From contig CANBWK010000001.1 of assembly GCA_947373105.1 (NCBI GenBank), positions 33,831-97,830 on the forward strand: DNA of 64,000 nt. The letters run 5' to 3'. This stretch comes from Comamonadaceae bacterium (GTDB taxonomy: Bacteria; Pseudomonadota; Gammaproteobacteria; Burkholderiales; Burkholderiaceae_C). Below the pieces are notes generated by a model that was not told the DNA's origin, searched no databases, and saw only the letters and a list, made by a program, of their open reading frames with translations. Position numbers and translations under genes: made by a program. Position 1 is the first letter of the stretch. Each line of letters begins with the position of its first letter. Positions 54,291-63,408 of the stretch are shown here, piece after piece.

Positions 54291-55286
54291 ATGACCGACT
54301 TTACAACACCGAATCGACGCCAAGCGCTCTCGCTGATCGCGGGAACAAGTGCTGGATTGATCTTGCCGCAATCCTTTGCGCAGTCTGGTAAATGGCCCAA
54401 CAAGCCAATTCGCATCGTAGTTGCCTTTCCGCCAGGCGGGCTGACTGACGCCTATGCGCGCATGTATGCGGAACAACTCACGGCAAAATTGGGTGTGCCT
54501 GCGGTTGTCGACAATAAACCAGGCGCTGGGGCCATTATTGGCATTGATACCGTAGCCAAATCACCCGCTGATGGTTACACACTGCTCATGACGACATCAG
54601 GAACTGTATGGCAAAACCGTGTGCTCTATAGCAAATTGCCTTACAACTTGGACAAGGACCTGACCCCTGTGGCCAACTTTCCATCCGGACCTTTGGTTGT
54701 CGGCATCTCCGAGAAAGTACCGGCAAAGACTATTCAAGAGTTCATTGAATTTGCCAAAAACAATCAAACCTCGATGGGTACTTACGCCCCAGGCTCTTAC
54801 CCCCACATGGTGGCAGATCAAATCAACCGTAACCACGGCACCAAAATTCTTTCGATTCATTACAAAGGTGAATCCCCTATGTGGATTGATGTGGCCTCCA
54901 GTCAACTGCAAATAGCCATTGGCAGTTACCAAGCCTTCAATACCGTTGCAGGTCGGGGTGTTCGCCCGATTGGTGTGACTGGGTCTTATCGTTCACCCAA
55001 ATTACCAAATGTTCCGACTTTGGTTGAACAAGGGATGGCGGACCCCTTGGTTGCCCTTGAAGGTGGTTTGCCACTCATGGCACCGACGGGTACACCGGAA
55101 GCCGTTCTGAAATTGCTTTCCAGCATCGTAGTCGAAGGGGCTAACTCAGAACGAGCCGCCAAATTGCGCGAAGCATTTTCCATCCCCAACAAACCCAAAA
55201 ATTTGGTTGACACCCGTCGCGACTGGGAGCGAGATGTTCCTGTATGGATCAAGTTGGCCGTCGATTTAGGCATTAAGCTGGACTGA
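54291..55286 (+). CDS. Bug/TctC-family solute-binding receptor 7 (Tat-like signal)
   Basis: 331 residues. The N-terminus PNRRQALSLIAGTSAGLILPQSFAQ is a twin-arginine-type signal. The Bug core follows: PIRIVVAFPPGGLTDAYAR, NKPGAGAIIGIDTVA, KSPADGYTLLM, IHYKGESPMWIDVASSQLQIA. Its ATG lies 51 bp inside the longest frame and begins the recognisable signal. The stop overlaps the start of the exonuclease by 1 bp (TGATG), so translation of the two is coupled. Confidence 0.85.
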   Translation: MTDFTTPNRRQALSLIAGTSAGLILPQSFAQSGKWPNKPIRIVVAFPPGGLTDAYARMYAEQLTAKLGVPAVVDNKPGAGAIIGIDTVAKSPADGYTLLMTTSGTVWQNRVLYSKLPYNLDKDLTPVANFPSGPLVVGISEKVPAKTIQEFIEFAKNNQTSMGTYAPGSYPHMVADQINRNHGTKILSIHYKGESPMWIDVASSQLQIAIGSYQAFNTVAGRGVRPIGVTGSYRSPKLPNVPTLVEQGMADPLVALEGGLPLMAPTGTPEAVLKLLSSIVVEGANSERAAKLREAFSIPNKPKNLVDTRRDWERDVPVWIKLAVDLGIKLD

Positions 55287-55891
55287 TGCAGACTCTTAAG
55301 CCAACGCCAGACAAAGACGCGATTGCACTGCTAGAACCTTTTGAACGACTGGGGCTAGACAGCATCACCTTGGTCAGCAACGCAGTTCAGGCCGCTCAAG
55401 CCTACGCGCAATTGAGTCAATTTCCAGCCTGGGGCTTTGATACCGAGTCCAAGCCGACTTTCAAAGTCGGTGAAATTTCTGATGGGCCCCATATTTTGCA
55501 ATTAGCGACGGCAGAACATGCCTGGGTATTTCAATTGAATGATCCCGCATGTCAAGCAACGGCCGCCCAATTGCTGGCCTTAGAAGGCGTTGTCAAAGCA
55601 GGTTTCGGGTTAGGGGATGACCGTAAAAGAATCATCCATAAATTGAAGATAGATCCCATGGGAATACTGGAACTCAACACCGTATTTCGCGAAAGAGGTT
55701 ATCGCAAAGACATGGGGGTCAAAGGGGCTGTCGCCGTTTTATTTGACAAACGCTTCATCAAGTCTAAAAAAGCTGCCACGAGCAACTGGGCGAATACCCA
55801 TTTAAGTTCAGCGCAATTGATTTATGCAGCTAACGACGCCTACGCAGCCATTCGGGTTTTTGAAAGTTTGAGTCTTGAAACGCATTCCTAA
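55286..55891 (+). CDS. 3'-5' exonuclease (RNase D-like, DEDDy)
   Basis: 201 residues with the DEDDy catalytic set: Asp52 and Glu54 in FDTES, Asp111 in GFGLGDD, Tyr180 and Asp184 in YAANDAYAA. It is an exonuclease domain only, without the HRDC domain of RNase D, so it may process RNA or short DNA. It is coupled to Bug 7 by a 1-bp overlap, a non-obvious pairing that probably just reflects local packing. It is convergent with the SDR gene, 5 bp apart. Confidence 0.85.
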   Translation: MQTLKPTPDKDAIALLEPFERLGLDSITLVSNAVQAAQAYAQLSQFPAWGFDTESKPTFKVGEISDGPHILQLATAEHAWVFQLNDPACQATAAQLLALEGVVKAGFGLGDDRKRIIHKLKIDPMGILELNTVFRERGYRKDMGVKGAVAVLFDKRFIKSKKAATSNWANTHLSSAQLIYAANDAYAAIRVFESLSLETHS

Positions 55892-55896
55892 ATGGG

Positions 55897-56694
55897 TCAG
55901 ACCACAATCGGATTCAGCGCGCCGTCCATGCTCATGCAAATGCCAGTGATGTAACTGGCTTTACTGGAAGCCAAAAACACCACAGCATTGGCTATTTCTT
56001 CAGGCATGGCCATTCTGCCCAAAGGAATTTTGCTGACGGACTGCTGCATGACCTGCTCTACAGGGATGCCCTTCTGCCGTGCCTCGGCCGCAAATCCCTC
56101 CTGCAGTCGATCTGTGTAGGTTAAACCAGGGTTAACCGCATTCACGCGAATCCCCTTGTCACCATAAGCCGAGGCCAACCCTGCACTGACCAGCATCAAT
56201 GCCGCATTGGCCGCACCGCCAGGCAAGTGAATCGGGCTCGCCACTTTGCCGCCATTGCCCACCACATTGATGATTGCGCCTTGACAGCCCCTGTTCGCCA
56301 TGCGTTGAATCACAGGATTGATCATGTGGATGTAGGTAAAGTATTTGGCTTGCATCGCATCGGCCCATGCCTCTGGCGTCAATTCAGGTGCGGGTGTGCG
56401 CTTAGCAGCGCCTGCCGAATTGACAAGAACATCCACCGATCCCAAAGCAGACTCGGCAGAGTCTAAGGCCGCCAGCGCCGCAGAAGGGTCGCGTAAATTA
56501 GCCGCCAAAAGATGGATGCGTTCAGCAGCAAAAAACAATAATAATTTTTGTTGGGCAGCATTCAGATTAGCAACATCCCTTGAAACCAAAGTAACGCGAG
56601 CACCCTCCTCTAAAAAGGCTTGCGCACAGGCCAGTCCAATGCCCTTGCTGCCGCCAGTGATCAAAACATGCTTGTCGCGAAGGTGAAGTTCCAT
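55897..56694 (-). CDS. SDR-fold protein lacking the catalytic Ser-Tyr-Lys
   Basis: About 265 residues. The Rossmann motif TGGSKGIG (residues 13-20) and NSAGAA (92-97) are intact. At the active-site region (residues 143-175, IINVVGNGGKV...LPGGAANAALMLV) there is no Tyr at all and the Ser and Lys of the classical set are absent: Gly146 is at the Ser position, and Asn163 or Gly159 at the Tyr position. It can probably bind NAD(P) but may not be a normal dehydrogenase. The ATG at 56694 is preferred over the longer frame. It is divergent from Bug 8, 68 bp away. Confidence 0.82.
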   Translation of the reverse strand: MELHLRDKHVLITGGSKGIGLACAQAFLEEGARVTLVSRDVANLNAAQQKLLLFFAAERIHLLAANLRDPSAALAALDSAESALGSVDVLVNSAGAAKRTPAPELTPEAWADAMQAKYFTYIHMINPVIQRMANRGCQGAIINVVGNGGKVASPIHLPGGAANAALMLVSAGLASAYGDKGIRVNAVNPGLTYTDRLQEGFAAEARQKGIPVEQVMQQSVSKIPLGRMAMPEEIANAVVFLASSKASYITGICMSMDGALNPIVV

Positions 56695-56762
56695 GGTGAC
56701 CTTTTCTGCTGAAATCAAAATTGTATTTGCAATCGCAAAACTCATCTTAAAGGAAGACCATC

Positions 56763-57779
56763 ATGTCCCTTCAAACCAATTTCACCGGCCTAATTCAAAA
56801 ACGCGCATCGGTTCGGTTCTTCCTCAGCGCTTTTTTGAGTGGCTTGGTTACCGTGCCTTTGAGCGCATTGGCCCAAGCCTCCTATCCCGTAAAGCCTATT
56901 CGGTTGGTTGTCCCATTTACGACCGGAGGTGTCACCGACACCAGTGGCCGACTGATTGCGGAGCAACTCTCAAAGCGGTTGGGACAGAACGTTGTTGTTG
57001 ATAACAAGCCTGGCGCATCAGGGAACATCGGCACTCAAATGGTGGCGGCTTCTGAACCCGATGGCTATACCTTGCTGTTAGGCTTTGATGGCACGTTGGT
57101 CATTAATCCCCATGTCTTTCCCAAAGTGGGTTTTGATCCCATAAAGGATTTGGCGCCCATTGGCAAGATTGGTGATGCGGTTTTGATTCTGGTATCGCAC
57201 CCAGCAGTTCCGGCCAAAACGCTCAAAGAAATTATCTCCTTGTCGAAATCACAACCCAATGGTTTGTCCTACGGCACATCAGGCACGGGAGGCACGCCGC
57301 ACATTGCGGGTGAGCTTCTCAAGTTACGCACGGGCGCTAATTTGACGCACATTCCTTACAAAGGTGGCGGTCAGGCCATGACGGACGTGTTGGGCGGCAA
57401 CATTCCGCTGGTTTACACCGCCATTGCAGGTGCCATTCAACACGTCAAATCGGGCAAATTGCATGCGGTGGCAGTGTCGAGTTCGCAGCGTGCAAACTCC
57501 TTACCTGAAGTTGCCACCTTCATTGAAAATGGCGTGACAGATTTTGATATCAACTCATGGGTTGCATTACTGGCGCCGGCCAAAACGCCCAAGCTCATTC
57601 TTGACAAGCTCAACACTGAGCTCAATGCCGTTTTATCGGATCCTGCTGTTCGCGAACGTTTGAACGGCATGGGCATTTCTGCAACACCGGGATCGGCAGA
57701 AAAATTCGGACAAGACATGCAGCGAGACCTTGCTCGTTATGGCCCGGTCGTCAAAGCAGCCAACATCAAAGTCGAATAA
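56763..57779 (+). CDS. Bug/TctC-family solute-binding receptor 8
   Basis: 338 residues. A long signal region (RASVRFFLSAFLSGLVTVPLSALAQ) precedes the Bug core: PIRLVVPFTTGGVTDTSGR, NKPGASGNIGTQMVA, SEPDGYTLLLG, IPYKGGGQAMTDVLGGNIPLVY. It has ~30 residues before the hydrophobic core, longer than usual, so a later start cannot be excluded. Convergent with the TauD gene, 23 bp apart. Confidence 0.85.
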   Translation: MSLQTNFTGLIQKRASVRFFLSAFLSGLVTVPLSALAQASYPVKPIRLVVPFTTGGVTDTSGRLIAEQLSKRLGQNVVVDNKPGASGNIGTQMVAASEPDGYTLLLGFDGTLVINPHVFPKVGFDPIKDLAPIGKIGDAVLILVSHPAVPAKTLKEIISLSKSQPNGLSYGTSGTGGTPHIAGELLKLRTGANLTHIPYKGGGQAMTDVLGGNIPLVYTAIAGAIQHVKSGKLHAVAVSSSQRANSLPEVATFIENGVTDFDINSWVALLAPAKTPKLILDKLNTELNAVLSDPAVRERLNGMGISATPGSAEKFGQDMQRDLARYGPVVKAANIKVE

Positions 57780-57802
57780 TCTTGATCTAACACCAAAAGC
57801 CA

Positions 57803-58627
57803 TCACACAGGCTTATCACCTTTGAGTGTGATACGGTGCAAGATCCGCCGAAAACCATGGTAATCATTGATGGGATTGTGTTGTGTACAACGGTTGTCCC
57901 AAAAGGCCAAAGCATTCGTCTCCCAAGTCCAGCGACATGTGAACTCAGGTTTGACTTGATGCTGAAACAAAAATGCCAACAAAGAAACACTTTCTGCATC
58001 CGTCAATCCTTCAATTCCGTCGGTGTGTGCCACATTCACGAACAAGGCTTTACGCCCCGTTTCAGGGTGCGTTCGAATCACGGGGTGAGCACTTGTAAAG
58101 CTTTGAGGCGCTGATGCCTTGCCATCCGATTGAATGCGGTCTTCTCGTGTTTTGGAAACATCTGCTTTGGCCGACTTGCTGATGCCTTTTAAACCCTCAA
58201 GCATTCTCTGCATGGTGTCGGACAAAGCTTCATAAGCAGCATATTGGGAAGCGAACAGCGTATCGCCGCCAAATGGGGGGATTTCTTTGGCGAGCAACAT
58301 AGAACCCATGGGTGGAGCCTCCAGATAAGTGGTGTCCGAATGCCAGATTCCACCAAAATTCATCTTCTCGTGTTCTAGTTTTTTGACTTCGATAATTTGT
58401 GGGAAATCCTCAAATCCTTTGACAAAGGGGTACTCGATGGGTTCGCCCATGGCCAGCGCAAAATCAAAAAACTGCTTGGAGCTCAGTGGCTGCTGGCGCA
58501 AAAAAATCACGCTGTACTGTAAAAATACAGACCGAATTTCTGCGGCCATAGCGCTTGAGATGGGTTGACTCAAATCCACATCCGAAATCTCTGCCCCTAG
58601 GGTCCCCGACAACCTTTTGATTTTCAT
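57803..58627 (-). CDS. TauD/TfdA-family 2-oxoglutarate-dependent dioxygenase
   Basis: About 274 residues. The Fe(II) ligands are the His and Asp in IWHSDTTY (near residues 106-108) and a C-terminal His in RCTQHNPINDYHG; Arg (GFRRILHRITL) binds 2-oxoglutarate. GAEISDVDLSQPIS and GDTLFASQYAAYEAL are also family-typical. It hydroxylates a sulfonate, aryloxy acid or other small substrate, unknown here. The ATG at 58627 is preferred. It begins 16 bp after the Bug 9 stop on the same strand, a pairing consistent with uptake and oxidation of one compound. Confidence 0.88.
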   Translation of the reverse strand: MKIKRLSGTLGAEISDVDLSQPISSAMAAEIRSVFLQYSVIFLRQQPLSSKQFFDFALAMGEPIEYPFVKGFEDFPQIIEVKKLEHEKMNFGGIWHSDTTYLEAPPMGSMLLAKEIPPFGGDTLFASQYAAYEALSDTMQRMLEGLKGISKSAKADVSKTREDRIQSDGKASAPQSFTSAHPVIRTHPETGRKALFVNVAHTDGIEGLTDAESVSLLAFLFQHQVKPEFTCRWTWETNALAFWDNRCTQHNPINDYHGFRRILHRITLKGDKPV

Positions 58628-58643
58628 CGTTGACTTTCTTGCA

Positions 58644-59645
58644 TCAATCTGCCGTTGCACCCGAACTTTTCACAACTGCTGCCCAAGTTTTGATATCGGC
58701 GTGCAGCATGCTTTGAAATTCTTGGGGTGTCGTTTCAAAAGGTTCAGCACCCAGGGCAGCAAACTTGTCTAAAAGATCTTTGTCTTCCATGACCTTTTTC
58801 ACATCGGCATTGATCTGCTTAGCAACAGTTGCAGGGGTTCCCTTGGAAGCAAACAAGCCAAACCAAGGGTTGATGACAAAACCCGGAAATCCAGACTCAG
58901 CAATGGTCGGAATGTCTTTGAAAGCTGCAGCACGCTTGGAGCCTGTCACGCTCAGGCCTTTCACAGTGCCACCCCGAATGTGTTGGGCGACAGAAGGCAA
59001 ACTGGTAAAGACCACTTGAATTTGACCTGAAATCAAATCGGTCAAAGCCGGCGCAGCTCCTTTGTATGGCACGTGCTGCATCTTGGCGCCGCTTGCCGTA
59101 TTGAACATTTCACCCAATAAGTGATTCACGGAGCCATTCCCTGCTGAGCCAAAAGCAACCGGTTTCTGTGCGGCATATGCAGCCAGACTTTTCATGTTGG
59201 TAACCGGCACGGCCGAATTCACGGCAGCCACAAAGGGAACGTTGGCCAAAGTCGCAACAGCCACAAAATCGGCCTCAGGGTCAAATGGCAGTTTGCTGTA
59301 GATACTGGGGTTGATCGCATGCGAACCCACATAAGACATCAATAAGGTGTAACCATCGCCTGGAGCTTTAGCAACGGCGTCCATGCCGATGTTGCCACCG
59401 GCACCAGGCCGGTTTTCAACGACGACAGGCTGACCCCATTTCTCAGACAATTTTTGTCCGACGATGCGCGCCAGCGCATCAGAGGCGCCACCGGGAGTTT
59501 GTGGAACGATGATGCGAACGGGTTTGCTGGGGAAAACAAGTGCTGCGGATTGGGCTGCGGCTGTGCTGATTAAATTGACTGAAACAAATAAGCAGACACC
59601 CATTTTACAAATGGCTTTGAAATTCACAATCTTGTAGGGGTGCAT
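58644..59645 (-). CDS. Bug/TctC-family solute-binding receptor 9
   Basis: 333 residues. A signal region (AICKMGVCLFVSVNLISTAAAQ) precedes the Bug core: PVRIIVPQTPGGASDALAR, NRPGAGGNIGMDAVA, KAPGDGYTLLM, VPYKGAAPALTDLISGQIQVVF. The stretch before the hydrophobic core is longer than usual, so Met15 could be the start. It lies 16 bp upstream of the TauD gene. Confidence 0.85.
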   Translation of the reverse strand: MHPYKIVNFKAICKMGVCLFVSVNLISTAAAQSAALVFPSKPVRIIVPQTPGGASDALARIVGQKLSEKWGQPVVVENRPGAGGNIGMDAVAKAPGDGYTLLMSYVGSHAINPSIYSKLPFDPEADFVAVATLANVPFVAAVNSAVPVTNMKSLAAYAAQKPVAFGSAGNGSVNHLLGEMFNTASGAKMQHVPYKGAAPALTDLISGQIQVVFTSLPSVAQHIRGGTVKGLSVTGSKRAAAFKDIPTIAESGFPGFVINPWFGLFASKGTPATVAKQINADVKKVMEDKDLLDKFAALGAEPFETTPQEFQSMLHADIKTWAAVVKSSGATAD

Positions 59646-59760
59646 GAAATAATCCTAGCCATAAAAAGAAAGACCAGCGAATTCTGGCATGCCCAAAGAA
59701 ATCGGTCAGTCGTACATAAGACACATTGAGATTTGAAGTTTATAAAAAAATCCAAATTGC

Positions 59761-60726
59761 TCACTCTTTTTTGTATCCAAGCTGTCCTAAGGGTTGACCC
59801 CATTGACGATAAGACCCTCGGATAATGGCTGCAAACTCTTCGGGACCGGCCCACTTGGCCTCTACCCCCCCTGCCCTAAATGCGTCCTGTATCCCTTGTG
59901 ACTTCAAAATTTGAGCCAAAGCTTCTGACAATCGACTCACCGTTGCGGGGGCCATACCCGCCGGACCGACAAAACCAATCCAACTGTCGATGTCAATACC
60001 TTTAATGCCCTGTTCAGTCATGGTCGCAAGATCAGGAAATAAGCTGCTTCGCTGTGGCGCAACGACCGCCAGCAAACGCAGCTCGCCTGATTTCGCCAGC
60101 GCAACGGCAGCCGATGAAGAAGCAAATTGCAAGTGCACTCGACCCGCAATGAAGTCCTTTGCGACATCGTTAGCACCCTTGTAAGGAACGTGAACGATAT
60201 CAATACCCGCCTGACGAGCGAGCATCTGCCCATAAATGTGCGCTGTTGTACCAACACCTTGGGAAACATAATTAAGCTTGCCAGGATGGGCGCGCGCAAA
60301 AGCTACGAGTTCAGCCACATTGTTCACCTGAATTGATTTGTGCACAACCAACACCAGTGGTCCCAGCGCCCCTTGAGCGATTGGCGTGAAGTCCTTTGAG
60401 GTGTCGTACTTCACGGCCAGTAATGTGTGGGGCAGCTGCGCCAAAGTGGAGGCTGGGGTGTAAAGCAAACTGTGCCCATCTGGAATCGCTTTGCTGATTT
60501 CATTAGCTGCCAACAAGGTTCCTGCTCCTGGACGGTTTTCTACTATCACTGGCACGCCGCCCAGAACTTGGGTGAGTTGCTGCGCAACTTGCCGCGCTTG
60601 GATATCGGTCCCCCCTCCTGGCGGGAATCCAACCAGAATACGGATGGGTTTACCTGGTGCCGGAAAATCTACGGCGCCGACAGCAAACGATGTAGCCATC
60701 AAAATCGAAAAAAGCAGAAATTTCAT
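59761..60726 (-). CDS. Bug/TctC-family solute-binding receptor 10
   Basis: 321 residues. Signal peptide MKFLLFSILMATSFAVGAV, then the Bug core: PIRILVGFPPGGGTDIQARQ, NRPGAGTLLAANEI, AIPDGHSLLYT (the usual Tyr-Thr is His-Ser), VPYKGANDVAKDFIAGRVHLQF. It precedes Bug 9 on the same strand by 115 bp and is divergent from the UGSC-type gene. Confidence 0.85.
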   Translation of the reverse strand: MKFLLFSILMATSFAVGAVDFPAPGKPIRILVGFPPGGGTDIQARQVAQQLTQVLGGVPVIVENRPGAGTLLAANEISKAIPDGHSLLYTPASTLAQLPHTLLAVKYDTSKDFTPIAQGALGPLVLVVHKSIQVNNVAELVAFARAHPGKLNYVSQGVGTTAHIYGQMLARQAGIDIVHVPYKGANDVAKDFIAGRVHLQFASSSAAVALAKSGELRLLAVVAPQRSSLFPDLATMTEQGIKGIDIDSWIGFVGPAGMAPATVSRLSEALAQILKSQGIQDAFRAGGVEAKWAGPEEFAAIIRGSYRQWGQPLGQLGYKKE

Positions 60727-60907
60727 AGGGAGATTTATTCATCAACAACAATTTTTCAAGTTTAAACTCTTAGACGATTTCCATCAAAGCGTTAACGTTA
60801 GATTAATGGTTTCTCAAAAAAATTCAATGGACGATCTGAAGAGAGGCACAAATAATACAGAGCTAACCCTAAGTCCTGCGGCAATCAAAGCAGGTGAAAG
60901 ACTGCAC

Positions 60908-62707
60908 ATGACCGAACACTCTTCTCAGTTTGAACCCCATTCGCCAATCTCCGAACCTTTGGTTCCGATTGACCTTGCACCTTTAGTAGATGCTTGCGAG
61001 TTAGAGGCTTACCCTGGTGAAGTCATGGAGCGCCGCATTGCGCAGGGTGACTTCGATCCGACGGGCAAAATATTCACGGTTTTCAACCCTCGCGGCACGC
61101 CCCCAGCGATTCTTTTACGGCCAATGGCACCAAGGCCATCCCAATTGAAAGAACGAACGGTCTACTTTGTGGATGTTCGCTTTATGAATGGAAAGGACTT
61201 TTTGACCGAAGTCCAACGTGCTTTCAGCGAACGATTTCCTGGCGTTCGAACTGAGTTGCGACAAAAACGCGGCGGCTACACCGAGGACGATCCAGAACTT
61301 TGGGCTGAGATTCAAGCCAATGCCGGATTGATGGTGATGGCCATTGGCCACTGCAGCACATGCGCGCCTGCCGTGGCGGTCCACTGTATGAACATGGAGG
61401 AGCGCGGCATTCCTACTGCCCCTCTGATTACAGAGGCTTTTCAAGACCTTGTGGGTGCAGTTGCCTTCAAGGCGGGTATGCCTCAACTTCGGTTTACCTT
61501 TGTACCCCACCCCATTGGCGGTAAGCCGACGCCTGTCCTGCGCGAATGCGTTTTGGGCCATGACCCCGTGACGCGTAAACCGGTCATGGAAGAAATCATT
61601 GATGCGCTCACAAGGGCTTTGAGTGACGCCGAGAATGCCCAAGGCAAACTTGAAAGACCTGTTCCCCGCTTGCTTGGCGCCGACAGCGAAGAAGAACTTC
61701 AAGACATGTTTCTTGAGGCTTGCTGGAGCGACGGTCTACCCGTCGTGCTGCCAACGCCAGCGCGTGTCGCCGAAATGCTCAAAGGCACAAGACATTTACC
61801 CAATGAAGTGGTCGGCAAAATGCGGCCCACTGAAACCCAAGAGGATTGGTCTTACACCGTTGAACAAGTCGCTGCGAACGCAGTTATGGCGGGTGCCAAG
61901 CCTGCTTACTTTCCTGTCATCCTCGCGCTGGCTTCAAGTCAAGTCACTGCGGTACACAGCTCCACCAGTTCCTTTGCCGCCATGGTGGTGGTGAATGGCC
62001 CTATCCGACATGCCTTGCGCATGAATTCAGGCCTCGGTGCACTCGGCCCCTTCAACCATGCCAATGCGACCATTGGCCGTGCCTACGGCTTGCTATCGCG
62101 TAACTTGGGTGGTGGTTCTATTCCAGGCGTGACCTACCTTGGCTCGCAAGGCAATCCTCTGAACTACAGCAGTGTGTGTTTTGCAGAAAACGAGGAGCGT
62201 AGCCCTTGGTCACCATTCCATGTGCAAAAGGGTTTTCAGCCTGAGCAGAGCACCGTCAGTATTTTTCGCGGTCGCACCTTCAGCCATTTACTGGAAGTAC
62301 GCGAAAAAACGTGGCCACAACAGCTTTTGAACATGGTAAGTGGTTTTACCCCTACGCCGCGCTCCAATCTGACCCTGCTGGTCGAGCCCTTGGCCGCTCG
62401 TACCTTCAAACAAAGGGAAGGATTTGAAACCAAAGAACAGCTTGCACAATGGTTCCATGACAACGCCAAGCTCGACTACGCAACTTACTGGGATTACCAG
62501 CTGGTGATCAATTACATTGAGCCCTTAGCACGTAAGGGTCAAGAGCCCTTTGCTTCCTATCTGGCCCAAGAAACGAATTCGCAAGTTCCACGCTTTGCCG
62601 ATCCGAAAGCAGTCAGTGTGGTTGTGGTGGGTGGAGAAAAAAACGCTTATTGGTTTGGCACTGATTTTGGGTGGCTCAAAAGTGTCTGTATAGACGACTG
62701 GCGCTAG
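60908..62707 (+). CDS. UGSC-family-like two-domain protein
   Basis: About 599 residues. Residues ~140-180 (VMAIGHCSTCAPAVAVHCMNMEERGIPTAPLITEAF, landmark) align with the UGSC-family core, in which a selenocysteine or Cys precedes Gly-Ser-Cys; here the position of the U/C is Ile146 and GHCSTC follows. A second region (residues ~270-599), starting FLEACWSDGLPVVLPTPARV, has no recognised function. The ATG at 60908 is chosen because AGGTGA lies 10 nt upstream and codons between 60806 and here look non-coding (rare AGA, CTA); 60806 and 60827 are alternatives. The protein is soluble with several Cys residues. It is divergent from Bug 10 and convergent with livF. Confidence 0.7.
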   Translation: MTEHSSQFEPHSPISEPLVPIDLAPLVDACELEAYPGEVMERRIAQGDFDPTGKIFTVFNPRGTPPAILLRPMAPRPSQLKERTVYFVDVRFMNGKDFLTEVQRAFSERFPGVRTELRQKRGGYTEDDPELWAEIQANAGLMVMAIGHCSTCAPAVAVHCMNMEERGIPTAPLITEAFQDLVGAVAFKAGMPQLRFTFVPHPIGGKPTPVLRECVLGHDPVTRKPVMEEIIDALTRALSDAENAQGKLERPVPRLLGADSEEELQDMFLEACWSDGLPVVLPTPARVAEMLKGTRHLPNEVVGKMRPTETQEDWSYTVEQVAANAVMAGAKPAYFPVILALASSQVTAVHSSTSSFAAMVVVNGPIRHALRMNSGLGALGPFNHANATIGRAYGLLSRNLGGGSIPGVTYLGSQGNPLNYSSVCFAENEERSPWSPFHVQKGFQPEQSTVSIFRGRTFSHLLEVREKTWPQQLLNMVSGFTPTPRSNLTLLVEPLAARTFKQREGFETKEQLAQWFHDNAKLDYATYWDYQLVINYIEPLARKGQEPFASYLAQETNSQVPRFADPKAVSVVVVGGEKNAYWFGTDFGWLKSVCIDDWR

Positions 62708-62712
62708 CTGGC

Positions 62713-63408
62713 TTAAACCTCCAGCCACTCCTTGCGTACCGACTCGTTGGCCTTGAGCTCTTCAGCGCTGCCTTCAAAGACGATACGGCCATGGCCCATG
62801 ACATAGAGCCGTTTGGAAATGCGCAGCGCAATCGTTAACTTTTGCTCAACCAATAAGATAGAAACACCCCGGCTGGCAATGCGCTCAAGCAGATCAGCTA
62901 CAAGCTCCACCATTTTGGGGGCAAGGCCTTCAGTGGGCTCGTCAATCATCATGAGTTCAGGGTCACCCATCAGCGTTCGGCAAATTGTCAACATTTGTTG
63001 CTCGCCGCCCGAAAGCACGCCAGCTGAGGTTTCAGCGCGTTCTTCAAGTCGTGGAAACAGCGTGAACATGTCTTGCAGTGACCAACGACCACCTGGCTTA
63101 TTCGACTTCATACCCATCAACAAGTTTTCGCGGACTGTCAGTGATGGGAAGATGTCACGATTTTCTGGCACGTAACCCAAACCACAGCGTGCAACTTGAT
63201 GTGGTTTCATAGCGCCAATTTCCAGGCCTCGAAAGCTGACCGAACCCGTTCGCTCGACATCACCCATCACCGCCTTGATCGTGGTTGAACGCCCTACGCC
63301 ATTGCGACCGAGCAAGGAGACTATTTCGCCCTCACCCACACTGAAATTAACGCCTTGCAGGATATGACTCTTGCCGTAATAAGCGTGCAGATCACGAACT
63401 TCAAGCAT
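62713..63408 (-). CDS. livF: Branched-chain amino-acid ABC transporter ATP-binding protein LivF
   Basis: About 231 residues, the usual LivF size. Walker A is GRNGVGRST at residues 34-42, with Arg40 in place of the usual Lys; the ABC signature is LSGGEQQM and Walker B LMMIDEPTEGLAPK. The H-loop region ILLVEQKL is standard. It powers the uptake of branched-chain amino acids or related amides and acids with LivG, LivH, LivM and a binding protein. The start overlaps the livG stop by 8 bp. The rest of the operon lies beyond the right edge. Confidence 0.9.
   Translation of the reverse strand: MLEVRDLHAYYGKSHILQGVNFSVGEGEIVSLLGRNGVGRSTTIKAVMGDVERTGSVSFRGLEIGAMKPHQVARCGLGYVPENRDIFPSLTVRENLLMGMKSNKPGGRWSLQDMFTLFPRLEERAETSAGVLSGGEQQMLTICRTLMGDPELMMIDEPTEGLAPKMVELVADLLERIASRGVSILLVEQKLTIALRISKRLYVMGHGRIVFEGSAEELKANESVRKEWLEV

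Noticed and set aside
57800..57835. Short inverted repeat (ATCACAC/GTGTGAT) at the TauD 3' end considered as a terminator
   Set aside because: Long loop, no T-tract, and it lies mostly in the TauD coding sequence.
60491..60907. Upstream extension of the UGSC-type gene
   Set aside because: It runs through the divergent Bug 10 gene and then through codons with rare AGA and CTA; the Shine-Dalgarno AGGTGA supports 60908.
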